Positions 17,638-31,480 of a stretch of 64,000 nt of DNA are shown piece by piece. The notes beneath the pieces were generated by a model that saw only the letters and a list, made by a program, of their open reading frames with translations, was not told the origin of the DNA and searched no databases. The translations under genes were made by a program, and so were the position numbers. Each line of letters opens with the position of its first letter. Positions within the stretch are counted from its first letter, which is position 1. The DNA is from Epiperipatus broadwayi (lineage: Eukaryota > Onychophora > Udeonychophora > Euonychophora > Peripatidae), in the NCBI GenBank assembly GCA_028023455.1, contig JAQFVV010013402.1:1-64000 (forward strand), given 5' to 3'.

Positions 17638-17641
<4 letters not shown>

Positions 17642-17715
<74 letters not shown>
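17642..17715. repeat. (TA)n microsatellite at right PLE-1 end
   Basis: About 74 bp of TA at the outer 3' end of the right PLE-1 arm. Confidence 0.95.
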
Positions 17716-17720
<5 letters not shown>

Positions 17721-17824
17721 TTTCTCTTAATAGTACTTGTGTACTATTCCTGCACTGAAGGAAAGATAGGAACCCTTATCACATAAGAGATAAAGGAGTG
17801 CATTAATTCTCATTGAAAAGCTTG

Positions 17825-18370
17825 TTTTTAAATGTGAGCATCAAATAAACCATAGTAAAGAATATCCAAAACGTTAAGAATTGCCATCAAACTGCTACAA
17901 TGTTACACTTATTTATTTCACAAGTGAATTACTTTGTTGATTTTGTTGTTTACTTTTATTTTTTTCAAAGTCCATTGACATTTGTTTTAAAAAAAAAAAA
18001 ACGATATAAAATATTTTTTTCCACCTGCATGAAAAAATGAGAGGGGGGGGATAAGATTAAAATATGAGAAAAAATTACTAGCAAATAATGAAAGCAAACA
18101 TCAAATAAATCCTGCGATTTCATGATTTCATACTAAACGATATGTCATCAAACTACTGAAATTTTAACCTTATTTATTTCACTTTAGAATTACTTTGTTA
18201 ACTTTGTTGTTTTTGTGTATTTTTTGTTGGTTTATCAAAAACACATTGCAGTTGTTTTTGAAAAACAATATATTTCCCCCCACTTACATGAAAAATGACA
18301 GATGGGGTGAAGGGAGATATAGATAAACAAGATTAAAATATGAGAGAAAATTACTAACAAATAATATTTA
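17825..18370. repeat. Diverged direct duplication, about 270-bp unit
   Basis: Two diverged copies (about 17,825-18,095 and 18,096-18,370) share, in order: CATCAAATAAA, CATCAAACT, TTATTTATTTCAC, ATTACTTTGTT, a T-rich run, CATTG, an A-run, an ATGAAAAATGA word, a G-run and GATTAAAATATGAGA. No coding potential. Confidence 0.6.
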
Positions 18371-19011
18371 GATAATATTCTAAAATATACTGAAATAATT
18401 TATTCTCAGACCAACTATCCCTGAACGCATTAACACAATTACAAAGTTAGATGCTTAAATAATTATTTTTACTAAACCATTGTAAATAACAAACATTTTC
18501 TCTTATTTAAGTCAATTCATCAGTCAGGTAAAAAATGGTCAATGGATTGATATTAATAAAAATTAATGTGTAGTATTTCCAACTTGATTAAAAATGATTT
18601 TTTTAAGAATGTGACTTAAGAATTATAGAAAATTGTTGGTTAGTGAAAAAATTATATGCTACATATTTATTAATAACTATTTACAGTTTTATTAATAAAA
18701 CTAGAATAAAGAGATATGTTATAAAAATTATCAAGAACTTTATGAAAATTTCAAATTCATTTGAATAGTGTAAAATTGAATCCCCTTATTGAATGGACAT
18801 GTGCAAAACATTGCTTCTTAATGATAAACAAAGTTGTAAAACAGTAGTTTGCTTATAATATGCTTTGATAGTCAAAACTTTGTATACAATGATCAAATGC
18901 CCAGAAAGTATTAATGATCAATATTTGGAGCTTTACCAAGACCTCCAAACAAGCGTATTTGTTTACATAAACGTCAGAGTCAATATTCACTGTCTTTTTC
19001 ATTTTTCTCCA

Positions 19012-19059
19012 TCCTCAGATCAGCTGATTTCAAGATGATTTGCTCTCATCAGTGAAGGG
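19012..19059 (-). ncRNA. Hammerhead ribozyme, locus A copy 1
   Basis: On the minus strand: stem I strand CTTCA, core CTGATGA, stem II GAG/CTT, GAAA, stem III ATC-AGCT-GAT, cleavage-site C, then stem I partner TGAGG. All core residues of the hammerhead consensus are present, with A15.1-U16.1 pairing and H17 = C. Stem II is only three pairs. This is the best-preserved core in the left half and could self-cleave. Confidence 0.7.
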
Positions 19060-19427
19060 ATAGGAGTTAGAAACTAGACCTAAATATTAACTCCAAGTGT
19101 TTATGAAAAACGTTTCTATCAGTTTGCAAGCATGAATTTTTTAGACACCTAAATGTCTTCAAACTCAGCCTATCAAACTAGATAGCTATATGGGTCTGAT
19201 ATCAGTTCAGTTTCTCCACATAATCAAAGCTTCTGCAATGTATATCATTGCAAGAAAACTTTAAAGGTATATTTATAAAAAAAAAAAAACAAGTTTTATA
19301 TATGTAAAAACCTGCTATCGCTTGTATTAATGATCAATAGATGGAGCTTTACCAAGACCTCCAAACAAGCATATTTGTTTACTTAAACATCAGAGTCAAT
19401 ATTCACTGTCTCTTTCATTTTGCTCCA

Positions 19428-19476
19428 CCCTCAGATCAGCTGATTTCAAGTTGATTTGCTCTCATCATTGAAGGGA
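19428..19476 (-). ncRNA. Hammerhead ribozyme relic, locus A copy 2
   Basis: Same fold 416 bp from copy 1 on the same strand, with stem I partner TGAGGG and an intact GAAA and stem III. The core reads ATGATGA, so the invariant C3 is lost and cleavage is not expected. Confidence 0.6.
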
Positions 19477-19563
19477 TAGGAGTTAGAAACTAGATCTAAA
19501 TATTAACTCCAAGCGTTTATGTAAAATGTTTCTATCAGTTTGTAAGCATGAATTTTTTAGACA

Positions 19564-19610
19564 CCTTCACTGATGAGAGCAAATCAGCTTGAAATCATCT
19601 GAACTGAGGG
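19564..19610 (+). ncRNA. Hammerhead ribozyme relic, locus A copy 3
   Basis: Core CTGATGA, four-pair stem II GAGC/GCTT and GAAA are intact. Stem III reads ATCATCTGAA, so U16.1 is replaced by A, which should abolish the catalytic fold. Confidence 0.6.
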
Positions 19611-19975
19611 TGGAGCAAAATGAAAGAGACAGTGAATATTAACTCTGACGTTTATGTAAACAAATATGCTTGTTTGGAGGTCTTGGTAAAGCTCCATCTA
19701 TTGATCATTAATACAAGCAATAGCAGGTTTTTACATATATAAAACTTGTTTTGTTTTTCATAAATGTACTTTTAAAGTTTTCTTGCAATAATATAGATTG
19801 CAGAAGCTTTGACTATGTGGAGAAACTGAACTGATATCAGACCCATATAGCTATCTATTTTGATAGGCTGAGTTTGAAGACATTTAGGTGTCTAAAAATT
19901 AATGCTTGCAAACTGATAGAAACATTTTGCATAAATGCTTGGATTTAATATTTAGGTCTAGTTTTTAACTCCTAT

Positions 19976-20023
19976 CCCTTTACTGATGAGAGCAAATCAT
20001 ATTGAAATCAGCTGATCTGAGGG
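19976..20023 (+). ncRNA. Hammerhead ribozyme, locus A copy 4
   Basis: Stem I CCTTTA pairs with TGAGGG (six pairs including two G-U). The core is CTGATGA, then GAAA, stem III ATC-AGCT-GAT and C17. The consensus core is complete; stem II is weakened (GAGC against TATT). Confidence 0.65.
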
Positions 20024-20112
20024 TGGAGCAAAATGAAAGAGACAGTGAATATTGACTCTGACGTTTATGTAAACAAATACTCTTATTTGGAGGTCTTGGT
20101 AAAGCTCCATCT

Positions 20113-20219
<107 letters not shown>

Positions 20220-21289
20220 TTTTAATTGAGAAATCAGGTATAATAATTAGGAAACATGATGGCATCTCAACATTAATAATAGTTCACATCTGTCAACACA
20301 ATTCACTCAGCCTCTACATCATTAAGATAGACATGTATAAATATTTTCAAAACAAAATGATAAAAGATACAAAGTTTACATATATTTAAGTATGAAACCT
20401 CACAATGTAAATTCATTAATATCAGTATTGCACATGACTAAAAAAATGGGCTTTTTTTTCTATAAAAAAGAGCTATAGGAATTTTAAAAAATGTGATTAT
20501 CAGATAAATATTTTTAAAGTTTATGTAGCATGAATTGTCAAGTTCTTCAGTAATAAAAACCATCTATAATACCTTTCATTCATTTTTGGGATTAATTTTG
20601 GATTGCAAGACATGGATGCTGAAAAAATTAGTAATTTTATTAACAGATACCATTTAAAAGCTCAAAACTTAAAGTTTAAAAATATCTACTTTTTACTTGT
20701 CTTTAATCTTCCCTAGTTTGTGGCGAGGGGGAGGGAGATAGATGTGAAAATGTGTTGTTCTGAATATTAATGGTAATAAAAATCATATAATTTTTATTTC
20801 TTTATTGTACTTGATTATTTTTTTTTTGTAAAAAGACAATATTTTTGAGTATGTTTCTTGACAAACTTTTCAATCACATGTTCATTTTGGGGTGAAGAAT
20901 TTCAATTCAAGTGTCCATTTTCTGTGTTAAAATGGTTGTTTAAATGCTATTAATTCCTGTTATTTATTACAGTTTAAGTAGCATATGTGTCTATTTTATG
21001 TGTTTTTGTGATAAATATTATTTAATAAAATTATTTTTTAGTGTTTTTGTTTTATGTGTTTCTTATAATTTGGTAATTGCTTTATGCATATGAGAGTTTA
21101 TTCAGTACTATTTATTCGCTATACTTTTGGGGCCCCAGATATGTAGTTTTCTGAAAATTATAGATATGTTTATTGCAATGTTTTGGTTGTGTTTTAATAA
21201 CTATTTCTACACATTTTTTGAAATAAATTGAATTATGTGTTAAAGCATCATCTGTGTACATTTGTATTTCATATAATATTTTTTACCTC

Positions 21290-21293
<4 letters not shown>

Positions 21294-21371
<78 letters not shown>
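21294..21371. repeat. Two (TA)n tracts split by CTTG
   Basis: About 36 bp and 35 bp of TA separated by a CTTG interruption; no element is recognised beside them. Confidence 0.9.
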
Positions 21372-21372
<1 letters not shown>

Positions 21373-21530
21373 CCAAAACTGTCTAACACTATACTAGCAA
21401 AAAATAAAAATGCAAAACCATAAAACAATACAGTACTAGATTAAATTCAAAATTTTTACCAAAATCCTTACACAACCATGGTTTCATCTATATTACAAAT
21501 AGACCTTCTCAAGTGAAAATCAACCTAAAG

Positions 21531-21534
<4 letters not shown>

Positions 21535-21594
<60 letters not shown>
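21535..21594. repeat. (TA)n at left PLE-3 end
   Basis: About 60 bp of TA adjoining the outer 3' end of the left PLE-3 arm (CAAACAAACAAACC). Confidence 0.95.
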
Positions 21595-21596
<2 letters not shown>

Positions 21597-22801
21597 AACA
21601 AACAAACCTTCCCATAATTCATTTCAAACTCCACCTTCCCTTAATATCAAAAGAAGTCTTCATAAGATTGATAGCCTCAGAATCAAGGAGTTTTATCATC
21701 AAAGTCTCCTTTATTCTTCTTTTTAACTCATTCTTTTCATAAAAAATAACAGAAGCATTGTCAAACAATATTCTATGACCTGTATTCAATTCATGAATAT
21801 ATAAAGCTGAGTTATGATACCTATGTTTAACTCTACTTATATGAACCTTAACCCTTTCATTAAGGCTAAATTTACTCTGGCCTACATAAAATTTACCACA
21901 ACTACATGGAATTTTATAAACAATACCAGGAATAGACCTACTATCAATAGACTGCTTTGAACCAATAAGTAATGAATTCAAATCAGAACCTTTCCTTTAT
22001 GCAACCTTCTTTCCACCTAACAAATGACTATTCCTATAAACCAAATTATAAATTGATGCTTTAAATGGTAAAGACATATAATCATCATCCTTACCAACAA
22101 AATTCTTATCATCCAAATCACGACTATAAACCTTATTATTAAATACCACTTTTTTAATAAAATCATGACTATAACTCAATTCTACATATTCAGCAGCAAA
22201 TTGAATTTTTTGAATATCAGCATCATTATTAAAATTATTAAGCCTTCTATTCTGACAACAAAAATTCAGCAAAGACATTTTTTTATGTATATAAGGCTGA
22301 TAACTATCAGGCCTAATCATATTTCTCAAATTTTTAGGTTTTATAAAATGACTACAAAATAAAACATCATTAACCTTCTCAACATTTAAATCTAAAAACT
22401 TTAATTTTACAAAATCAAAACCACCCCCCTCAATTGTAAACTTAATACTAGAATCAAAACCATTCAATCCACATAAAAACTCTTCTAATTTCTCTTTCTG
22501 AATAACAAACAAACAATCATCAACATACCTAACAAATAATTTAATAGAACTTGAAAACATATTAATAATACTACACTCCAAATAATCAATATAGACAGCA
22601 CACATCAATGGAGAAATAACATAACCAATAACCCAACCTTCTCTAATCTTATAAAACACATCATTAGACATAAAATACATTGAATCCTCTAACAGAAAAA
22701 GCAAATCATGAAAAACCTTAATCTTATCTGCAGAAAAAACATTCTAATTTTTTTAAAATTGAAAGAAAAACATCAATACTTTTTAATCTATTAACCGATT
22801 G
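21595..22801 (-). mobile_element. PLE-3 left arm of palindrome
   Basis: 5'-truncated Penelope-like element on the minus strand, including the second half of the reverse transcriptase and the GIY-YIG endonuclease. It mirrors 22834-24044 across a centre of about 33 bp (near 22,802-22,833). The stop codon is only a few tens of bases from the (TA)n, so the 3' UTR is very short and has no hammerhead-like hairpin. Confidence 0.8.
21619..22704 (-). pseudogene. PLE-3 reverse transcriptase / GIY-YIG protein, left arm
   Basis: One frame, broken by a single in-frame TAA near 21,999-21,997 where the right arm has TGT (Cys). The part before the stop (235 codons) holds late RT motifs: GYVISPLMCAVYID (the G-x-SP motif), the catalytic RYVDD (palm motif C) and KFLDLNV, then FIKPKNL. 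The part after it (about 120 codons) holds the GIY-YIG core GIVYKIPCSCGKFYVGQS, with the conserved arginine in NERVKVH and the ELNTGHRI histidine region. RT motifs A and earlier are missing because of 5' truncation. One extra T near 22,735 shifts the most upstream part relative to the right arm. Confidence 0.75.
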
Positions 22802-22833
22802 TATTTTTGGTAGTTTAGACATTGAAAATATGT

Positions 22834-24149
<1,316 letters not shown>

Positions 24150-25230
24150 GATAAATGAATAAGAGATATCATTATGCTTTGGATTTGTAGATGATGAAAA
24201 GGCATTTGATTCTATAAACATGTTTATGTGATTAAATTATTGGATCATCAAGATATAGTTCAAGGATATTGTTATATTTTAAAGAATGGTTATAAAAATT
24301 CAACAGCAACAATTAGATTACATAACGATAAGGGGAAAGTCAACATTAAGAAGGGTGTAAGATAGGGTGACTCCATATCTCCAAAACTTTTTACAGCAGT
24401 GCTGGAAGAAGTATTTTGTGGATTAAAATGAGAATCTAAAGGAGTAAAAGTAAATGGAGATTATTTAAATGATTCAGATTTTGCACATGATGTAGTTGTT
24501 TTTTTTAAATAATGCTTTCGAGCTGCAGGAAATGTTGAAGGAGTTATGAGATTAAAGTAGGAAAGTAGGACTAAAGTTAAATGTTAAAAACGCTAAAGTA
24601 ATGTTTAATGGATTTTCTCAAAATATGAAAATAAAGATTGATTATGATAAGTTAGAAGAAGTTAACAGTTACATATAGCTTGACAGAATGTTAATACAGA
24701 TAGAAACAGAATAGATAAAATTAATCATAGAATTAAACTTGATTAGAGTTCTTTTGTTGGCAATAATTTGATACTATAAGAAAATATGTCTCTGTGTTTG
24801 AAAACGGTTTTTTAATAAATGTGTTTTACCAGTTTCTTATGTATAAATCTGAGACTTGGATATTTAATAGAAAAGCAACACAGATACTTCAGATCACTCA
24901 AAGAAGTATTGAAAGATGTATGTTGGGAGTCACAAGAAGATATCGAAAATGGAATATATGGATAAGAGAACAAACATGAGTTACTGACCTTATTGAAAAA
25001 AATAAAAACTGAAGTGTGGTTGGGCTTGACATATTGCTAGAAGGGATGATAATAGATGTACATTTGAAATCTTAAACTGGATTCCAAGAGATTGTAAAAG
25101 ACTTAGAAATAGCCCACATATTAAGTGGATTGGTGAAATAAGAAAGTGTGCAAACATGTGGTGGAGAAGAGAAACTAAAGTTTGCAGAAGATGGATTGAA
25201 GATGGAGAGATTTTCATCCTGTAGTGTATG
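24150..25230 (+). pseudogene. Decayed RTE-type LINE reverse transcriptase
   Basis: Several frames read as the RT and C-terminus of a non-LTR element. [12 protein letters not shown] (motif A region) lies at about 24,177. VRQGDSISPKLFTAVLEE lies at about 24,357-24,415, followed by a degraded catalytic FAHDVVV where FADDIVL is expected. Further on are KLNVKNAKVMFN, SETWIFNRKATQILQ, GVTRR and a C-terminal PRD..RLR...KWIGEI...RRWIEDGEIF, the typical RTE/BovB-like end. Many stops and indels make it non-functional. The 5' part is missing, cut at the PLE-3 (TA)n. The 3' side leads to the (AAT)n tract at 25441, which may be its tail. Confidence 0.75.
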
Positions 25231-25439
25231 GTAATAGTTGATGGTAATGATTACATTTTACGAACAACAACATTCGATATTGCTTATTCGTAAAATTTAA
25301 AGATTTTAAGACTTCTCATTCAATAATTTAATATACAAAATTAACAATGTGTATGACACTATTAAAATTGTTATTTATTGAATGTTATTTGAGATATTTG
25401 ATCGTGCAATATAACAATGATGAATACATCATAATTCCA

Positions 25440-25656
<217 letters not shown>

Positions 25657-27144
25657 GTTCATTTAATTGGATTTTTTTATTATTATTCCTAATTAAATTA
25701 TTGCTTACAAAAAAAGAAAAGTCATAAGTATGCTAGCTAATAACTTTTGTTTACCTTGCAACATAACATTTGCGATCATCATTATGAAAAGCAAGCAGTT
25801 CATTTTTTTTAAAGAACTATTGTTAACTATGTGTCTTTAACAAAAAAAATCTAACCCGGTAGAATGTTGTTTTTCAACTTGTGCATTTACAGATACTTCA
25901 TGAGCATACTAAACTTTGATAACTTCTATTCTCTATTACAACAGAAATGTTATTAATGTTAAAAAAATAATTATTTGATTACAAAGAGGATGTCTTACTT
26001 ACAATAGTGATAATGTTTTATGATTTTAATACTGAAAAGATTACTGAATTCTGTAACCCTGTCTGTGAATACACTCTTATAATTATAATTGAACCAGAGG
26101 TAGTTGTAACCCATGAATTAGCCTGTATTATATGATTTAGTAACTCGATACAATGCAATTAACTACAGAAATATTGATATTTGTAGTATTATTAATGGTA
26201 TTAATTTCTAACTGGTTTATAAAACTACGCAATTGATTATGAATAGTATGTATTTAATATCTATCTGTTCATTGCATTAACATTACAAATTTGTGCTTTT
26301 TTAAGTACAGAAAGCATATTACAATATGAAAATGAATTGTACTATCACTGATAATAATTCCATAATGTGTTTAAATCTTTATCTGATTAGTTACTGGAGC
26401 CATAACTCCATGATTTTTTAGATAAGAATATTTCTATTTATTCACTGAACATACTTTAATTGTGATGAAGATTTTAAAATACTAGTATCCGATTCTGACT
26501 CTTGAATAAATTTTTCTCTTTTTTTCTTTACTGATTTCACTATAGGATTCTTCAATGATTGTTCACAAAATTGTAGCTTATCTTTACATATTCGATTAAC
26601 TGTCTACATTTTAAAATTAACTTTAGTATACCATTGAGTTCAAATAGAAATAAAGAAATGTTATTTTTATGAAAAAAAGGAGAATTAACATAGTATAAAA
26701 TGTAATCTAGCATGTGACTATGGTTAATCTAAAATTTATAACCTGAACAATTATTGACTTCATAACTGATAACTTATTGAAATGATCTTTAACACCAGAA
26801 GTTTTAGTAGCCAAAACAAATATATTATAATTAAATTTTCTGAACAAAGAACCACTTATAAACTAATTATATATGAATAAAATATATTTTAAAATGGATA
26901 AAAAAATAAATATATTGAATATTTATTACATTAGAAGTGTAGATGCTTATTTCACTATTGCTATCAATAATATGTTCTTATTACAAAGATTAATCATGAA
27001 TGAAGGTGAAATCCAGTAACTTATGACAATGTAATCTATCATCTGTGCATTTGAATACATTAAAAACAAATAAATAACAGATATTATTTTTCAAGTCATA
27101 TTAATAACAATAATATAAAACTCTTATTATTATATATTTTACTA

Positions 27145-27145
<1 letters not shown>

Positions 27146-27219
<74 letters not shown>

Positions 27220-27282
27220 TTACTACTGCTGCTGCTACTAGTACTACTACTACTGCTCCTACTGCTATTACTACTACTACTG

Positions 27283-27327
<45 letters not shown>

Positions 27328-27475
27328 AGATTACTACTAGTAGTAAAAGTAGTAGTATTAGTAGTAGTAGTAGTAGTAGAGATAGTGAAAGTAGTACTAG
27401 GAACAGCAGCAGTACAGTAGTAATAGTAGTTGTAGAAATAGTATTAGTAGTAGTGGTGGAGTAGTAGTAGTAGTA
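27146..27475. repeat. Inverted trinucleotide array (ACT)n then (AGT)n
   Basis: About 190 bp of ACT/TAC repeats with interruptions (to about 27,327) are followed by AGT/TAG repeats to about 27,472. The second block is the reverse complement of the first, so the region can fold back. The following DNA, 27,480-28,740, has no gene. Confidence 0.9.
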
Positions 27476-28739
27476 TCTGCTTTCATTTCTTCTATATAAT
27501 CTGATATCCAGCTGCTTTTATTATACACATTGGACATCCTAGCCTTCATCCTTTGATGTCATAAGTAATGTTTAATCCTACTTCTAATATTATTTTATTT
27601 TTGCTATATTATTTTCTCTAATAATAATAGAGTGACAGTTATGTGAAAGTTTCAGTTTTAAACAATGTTAGGAAATCAAAATTAAAAATTTCTTCTCCAG
27701 AAGATTTATGGACAAATCAAAATTTTACAAATGGAAATCATGCTTTTAATTTAATGTAGTAACGACACATGTCATTAGGTTCTTTAATAAAAAAAAATAC
27801 AAATTATATTTTACTAATTAATTCACTATAAATTCATTTATTGATACTGCTTTTTTTTTTTATGCAGAATCATTAAACTACATGTAATTGACTTTGCATT
27901 GACAAAAATTTAAAAGTGTAAAATACAACCTTATGTTTATTTTAGGTATATGATTTTTAAGTATTATTTTTTTAAAAAAATTGTATTATGAATTCCTGAA
28001 TAAATCTTTTGATGCATGATAACAATAATAACATGATAATATAATATACTCTTCAAAAAAAATACAGAACAAACAAAAACCATTACCAGTTATATACAAA
28101 AGATTATATATACATGAATGTTATTAACTATAAGTTTACTTCTTTCCTAACATTCATAATAACCTGATCCCACCAATATCAATATTATTAAAATTCAGAT
28201 TCTGTACATCTATTAATATATATATATATATATATTAATTTATTTATATATATAGCCCTATGTTTTTAATATGTAATAACATTTTGGGATTACTCTGCAA
28301 CACATATGTTGGAGTGATCTCTAATGAATATCAATATTGAAAATACATATGTCTCTTAACAAACAATTATGTATTTTTAATTCAACTTTCTATTTATAGT
28401 TACTTATGTTAATTTTCCTATCAATTAACTTTTTCAATAGTGTCATATCTTTTAAATCATAAAGTTGGCCTAAAACTCTCAGGATTCCCATATAGCACCT
28501 ACTCAAATACTGACAGATAAATATTTTTTAAATGCAGTTATATGACCAGAGCTAGTATGTTCAATGTGTTATGACCAAAATTATTAATTAATTACGTCTT
28601 CTGCAAACGTTAAAATAATGAAAAACTCAACAATTTATTGTTTGGATTAATTTGAAATATTTACAGATATCATTATCAAAGTTTATTTTTCTTTGTACAC
28701 TTATTGCAGATAATGAACTATATCCACAGTATTTTATAA

Positions 28740-29008
<269 letters not shown>

Positions 29009-29168
29009 GAACAACAACAATAACAGGATTTCTGTATTTTTTCAATCAATTTTAACGGATTTTACTAGCCTGAAATAAAGTTATCAATTATATGAAAACT
29101 GAATTTATTTCTTTAATGGTTTATTTACCTTATTATACTTACTAAAACACAGGCTTATTATATATCTG

Positions 29169-29172
<4 letters not shown>

Positions 29173-29263
<91 letters not shown>
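29173..29263. repeat. (TA)n at retrozyme B left end
   Basis: About 91 bp of TA touching TGTCAATAGATGG, the terminal word of retrozyme locus B. Confidence 0.95.
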
Positions 29264-29266
<3 letters not shown>

Positions 29267-29354
29267 AATAGATGGCGTTCTACCAAAAACACCATCAAGC
29301 ATATGTTTACATAAACATCAGAGCAAGCATTCACTATCTCTAACTTTAATTCCA

Positions 29355-29398
29355 CTTTCAGATCATGATTTCAAACTATTTGCTATCATCAATGAAAG
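29355..29398 (-). ncRNA. Hammerhead-like fold, locus B copy 1
   Basis: Minus strand: stem I CTTTCA/TGAAAG (six perfect pairs), core TTGATGA (C3 changed to T), GAAA, stem III around ATCATGAT, then C17. The structure is kept but an invariant catalytic base is lost. Confidence 0.55.
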
Positions 29399-29964
29399 AC
29401 AAGAATAAGAAACTAGATCTAAACACAAACTCTGAGCGTTTTTGAAACAGTTTCTATTCAGCTTTCAAGCGTGAATCTTTTAGACACATAATGTCTTCAA
29501 ACTCAGCATAGCAAGCCAGATAGCTATATGGGTCTGATCTCAGTTCAGCATCACCACATAGTAGAAGCCTCTGAAATATATATCATTGCTAGAAAGACCT
29601 CAAAGGTACATTTATGAAAAACAAAAAACAAGTTAAAAAACTTGCTAACGCTTGTATTTATGTCAATATATGTTGTTTTTGGTAGAATGTCATCTATTGA
29701 CATAAATACAGGCATTAGCAAGTTTTTTAACTTGTTTTTTGTCTTTCATAAATGTACTTTTGAGGTCTTTCTAGCAATGATATATATTGTAGATGCTTCT
29801 ACTATGTGGTGATGCTAAACTGAGATCAGACCCATATAGCTATCTGGCTTGCTATGCTGAGTTTGAAGACATTACATGTCTAAAAGATTCACGCTTGCAA
29901 GATGAATAGAAACTGTTTCATGAACGCTCAGAGTTTGTGTTTAGATCTAGTTTCTAATTCTTGT

Positions 29965-30008
29965 CTTTCAATGATGATAGCAAATAGCTTGAAATCATGA
30001 TATGAAAG
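29965..30008 (+). ncRNA. Hammerhead-like fold, locus B copy 2
   Basis: Stem I CTTTCA/TGAAAG, core ATGATGA (C3 changed to A), stem II AGC/GCT, GAAA, stem III ATC/GAT with a tiny loop, H17 = A. Compared with locus A, stem I C-G pairs are replaced by T-A pairs on both strands. Confidence 0.6.
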
Positions 30009-30725
30009 TGGAATTAAAGTTAGAGATAGTGAATGCTTGCTCTAACGTTTATGTAAACATATGTTTGATGGTGTTTTTGGTAGAACGCCATCTATTGACA
30101 TAAATACAAGCATTAGCAAGTTTTTTTAACTTGTTTTTTTGTTTTTCATATATATATATATATAGGGTATATGAGCACAGATTTTCACACGACCCACCAC
30201 TCTCCACTCTATCTAATAACACTGCTATACTTAAACACATATATGTTGAAAAGATAAATAATTATTATACTTACAAAAGTATTACACTACTACTTTATAA
30301 AGCTATTAAATTCTATTTTTAATTTATTTTATAAAACTGACTACTGATTTGTTATAACTTCCCATAATTATTATTCCAAAAATTATATTTTATTAGAGGA
30401 TATTTATTTATTTATCTATTTTTCCAGAATGGAAATTTATTATTTTTGTGCTTCTTTTTACTTCATAAAACATAAATTTCAGAGAAAGCAAAATATACTA
30501 AATGATTAGACGATATATAAACATAATTCAGTTATAAGCAAATTGAAACATCTTATTCAGCTTGTAGTTATTCTACCATTTTTTTTTGAAGGGAAAGATT
30601 GAGGACTTGAGTTTTCTTCAATGCTTATTAAAATGTCTCCCAATGCTTTTAATATCTTCAATAACTTTAAACTTTTGAATTTTTACATTTATTGAAATCT
30701 CGTATTAGAAACTATTTATATATAA

Positions 30726-31480
30726 TAGTCAAAATAAGAGTCATAGATCACATGACCCTATCTTTTAAGCTTGTAAGTTATAAACAATGAGGATTGCCAA
30801 TTCCTCTACAAGCTTTGTGATAAATGCTTAGCCAGAACTAGCACTTAAAATATCTCTATCAGGAACCCCTCCCCAAACCCCTGACCATGGTTTCATGCTT
30901 TTGAACTCCTCAGAAAGGTTCAGGGTAGGTTCATACACTAGATCTAAAAATACCACCCCAAAGCCAAGCACTTATCTAAAAGTTATCTATTGAGTGGAAA
31001 ATCTGAAAATTTCAGACATCTACATGTCTTCAAACCCATATATCCAACTCGAATAGCTATATGGGGCTGATAGATCTTCAGCCATACCATATATTAGTAG
31101 TCTTAGAAATATAATATTGCATAAGACTTGTGGTAGAGACAATAAATAGTCAAAATAAGAGTCATAGATCACATGACCCTATCTCTTAAGCTTGTAAGTT
31201 ATAAACAATGAGGATTGCCAATTCCTCTACAAGATTTGTGATAAATGCTTAGCCAGAGTCAGCACTTAAAATATCTCTGTCAGGAACCCCTCCCGAAACC
31301 CATTTCCATGGTTTTGTGCTTTGGAATTCCTCAGAGATGTGTCAGGGTAGGTTCAGATACTAGATCTAAAAATACCATCCCAAAGCCAAGCACTTATCTA
31401 AAAGTTATCTGTTGAGTGGAAACTCTAAAATTTTCAGACATCTACATGTCTTCAAACCCAGCTATCCAACTCAAATATAT
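30726..31480 (-). mobile_element. Retrozyme-like locus C: direct tandem hammerhead monomers
   Basis: The word TAGTCAAAATAAG occurs at 30,726 and 31,147, so two units lie in direct tandem with a 421-bp period. The second is cut off near 31,480 at TATATATA. The invariant block appears as GAATAGCTATATGGGG (31,051-31,066). The first unit has the best ribozyme. Unlike loci A, B and D, both units face the same way. Confidence 0.65.
30876..30920 (-). ncRNA. Hammerhead ribozyme, locus C copy 1
   Basis: Minus strand: stem I AACCTTT pairs with AGGGGTT over seven positions. The core is CTGAGGA (fits CTGANGA), then GAAA, stem III ACC-AT-GGT and C17. The core consensus is met; stem II (GTTC against GCAT) has one mismatch. 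The copy 421 bp away (31297-31341) has lost GAAA and the cleavage triplet. Confidence 0.6.

Larger units (their letters stand above)
16846..17641 (+). mobile_element. PLE-1 right arm of palindrome
   Basis: Plus-strand copy of the same 5'-truncated PLE as 16050-16845, joined to it head to head. The arms differ at only a handful of sites by eye apart from the insert in the left arm, so they arose together or recently. It ends in (TA)n at 17642. Confidence 0.8.
29264..30150. mobile_element. Retrozyme-like locus B: inverted hammerhead monomers
   Basis: A minus-strand unit (29264-29668) is followed head to head by a plus-strand unit (29669-30150, slightly longer than one monomer). Each has the fold of locus A, with the invariant block ACCCATATAGCTATCT or its complement about 135 nt upstream of the ribozyme, but the overall sequence is clearly different from A. 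The right end runs into a short TA tract after TTTTTCAT. No coding sequence. Confidence 0.65.

Noticed and set aside
27146-27475. CRISPR-like array
   Set aside because: It is a trinucleotide repeat without repeat-spacer structure, in a eukaryotic context.
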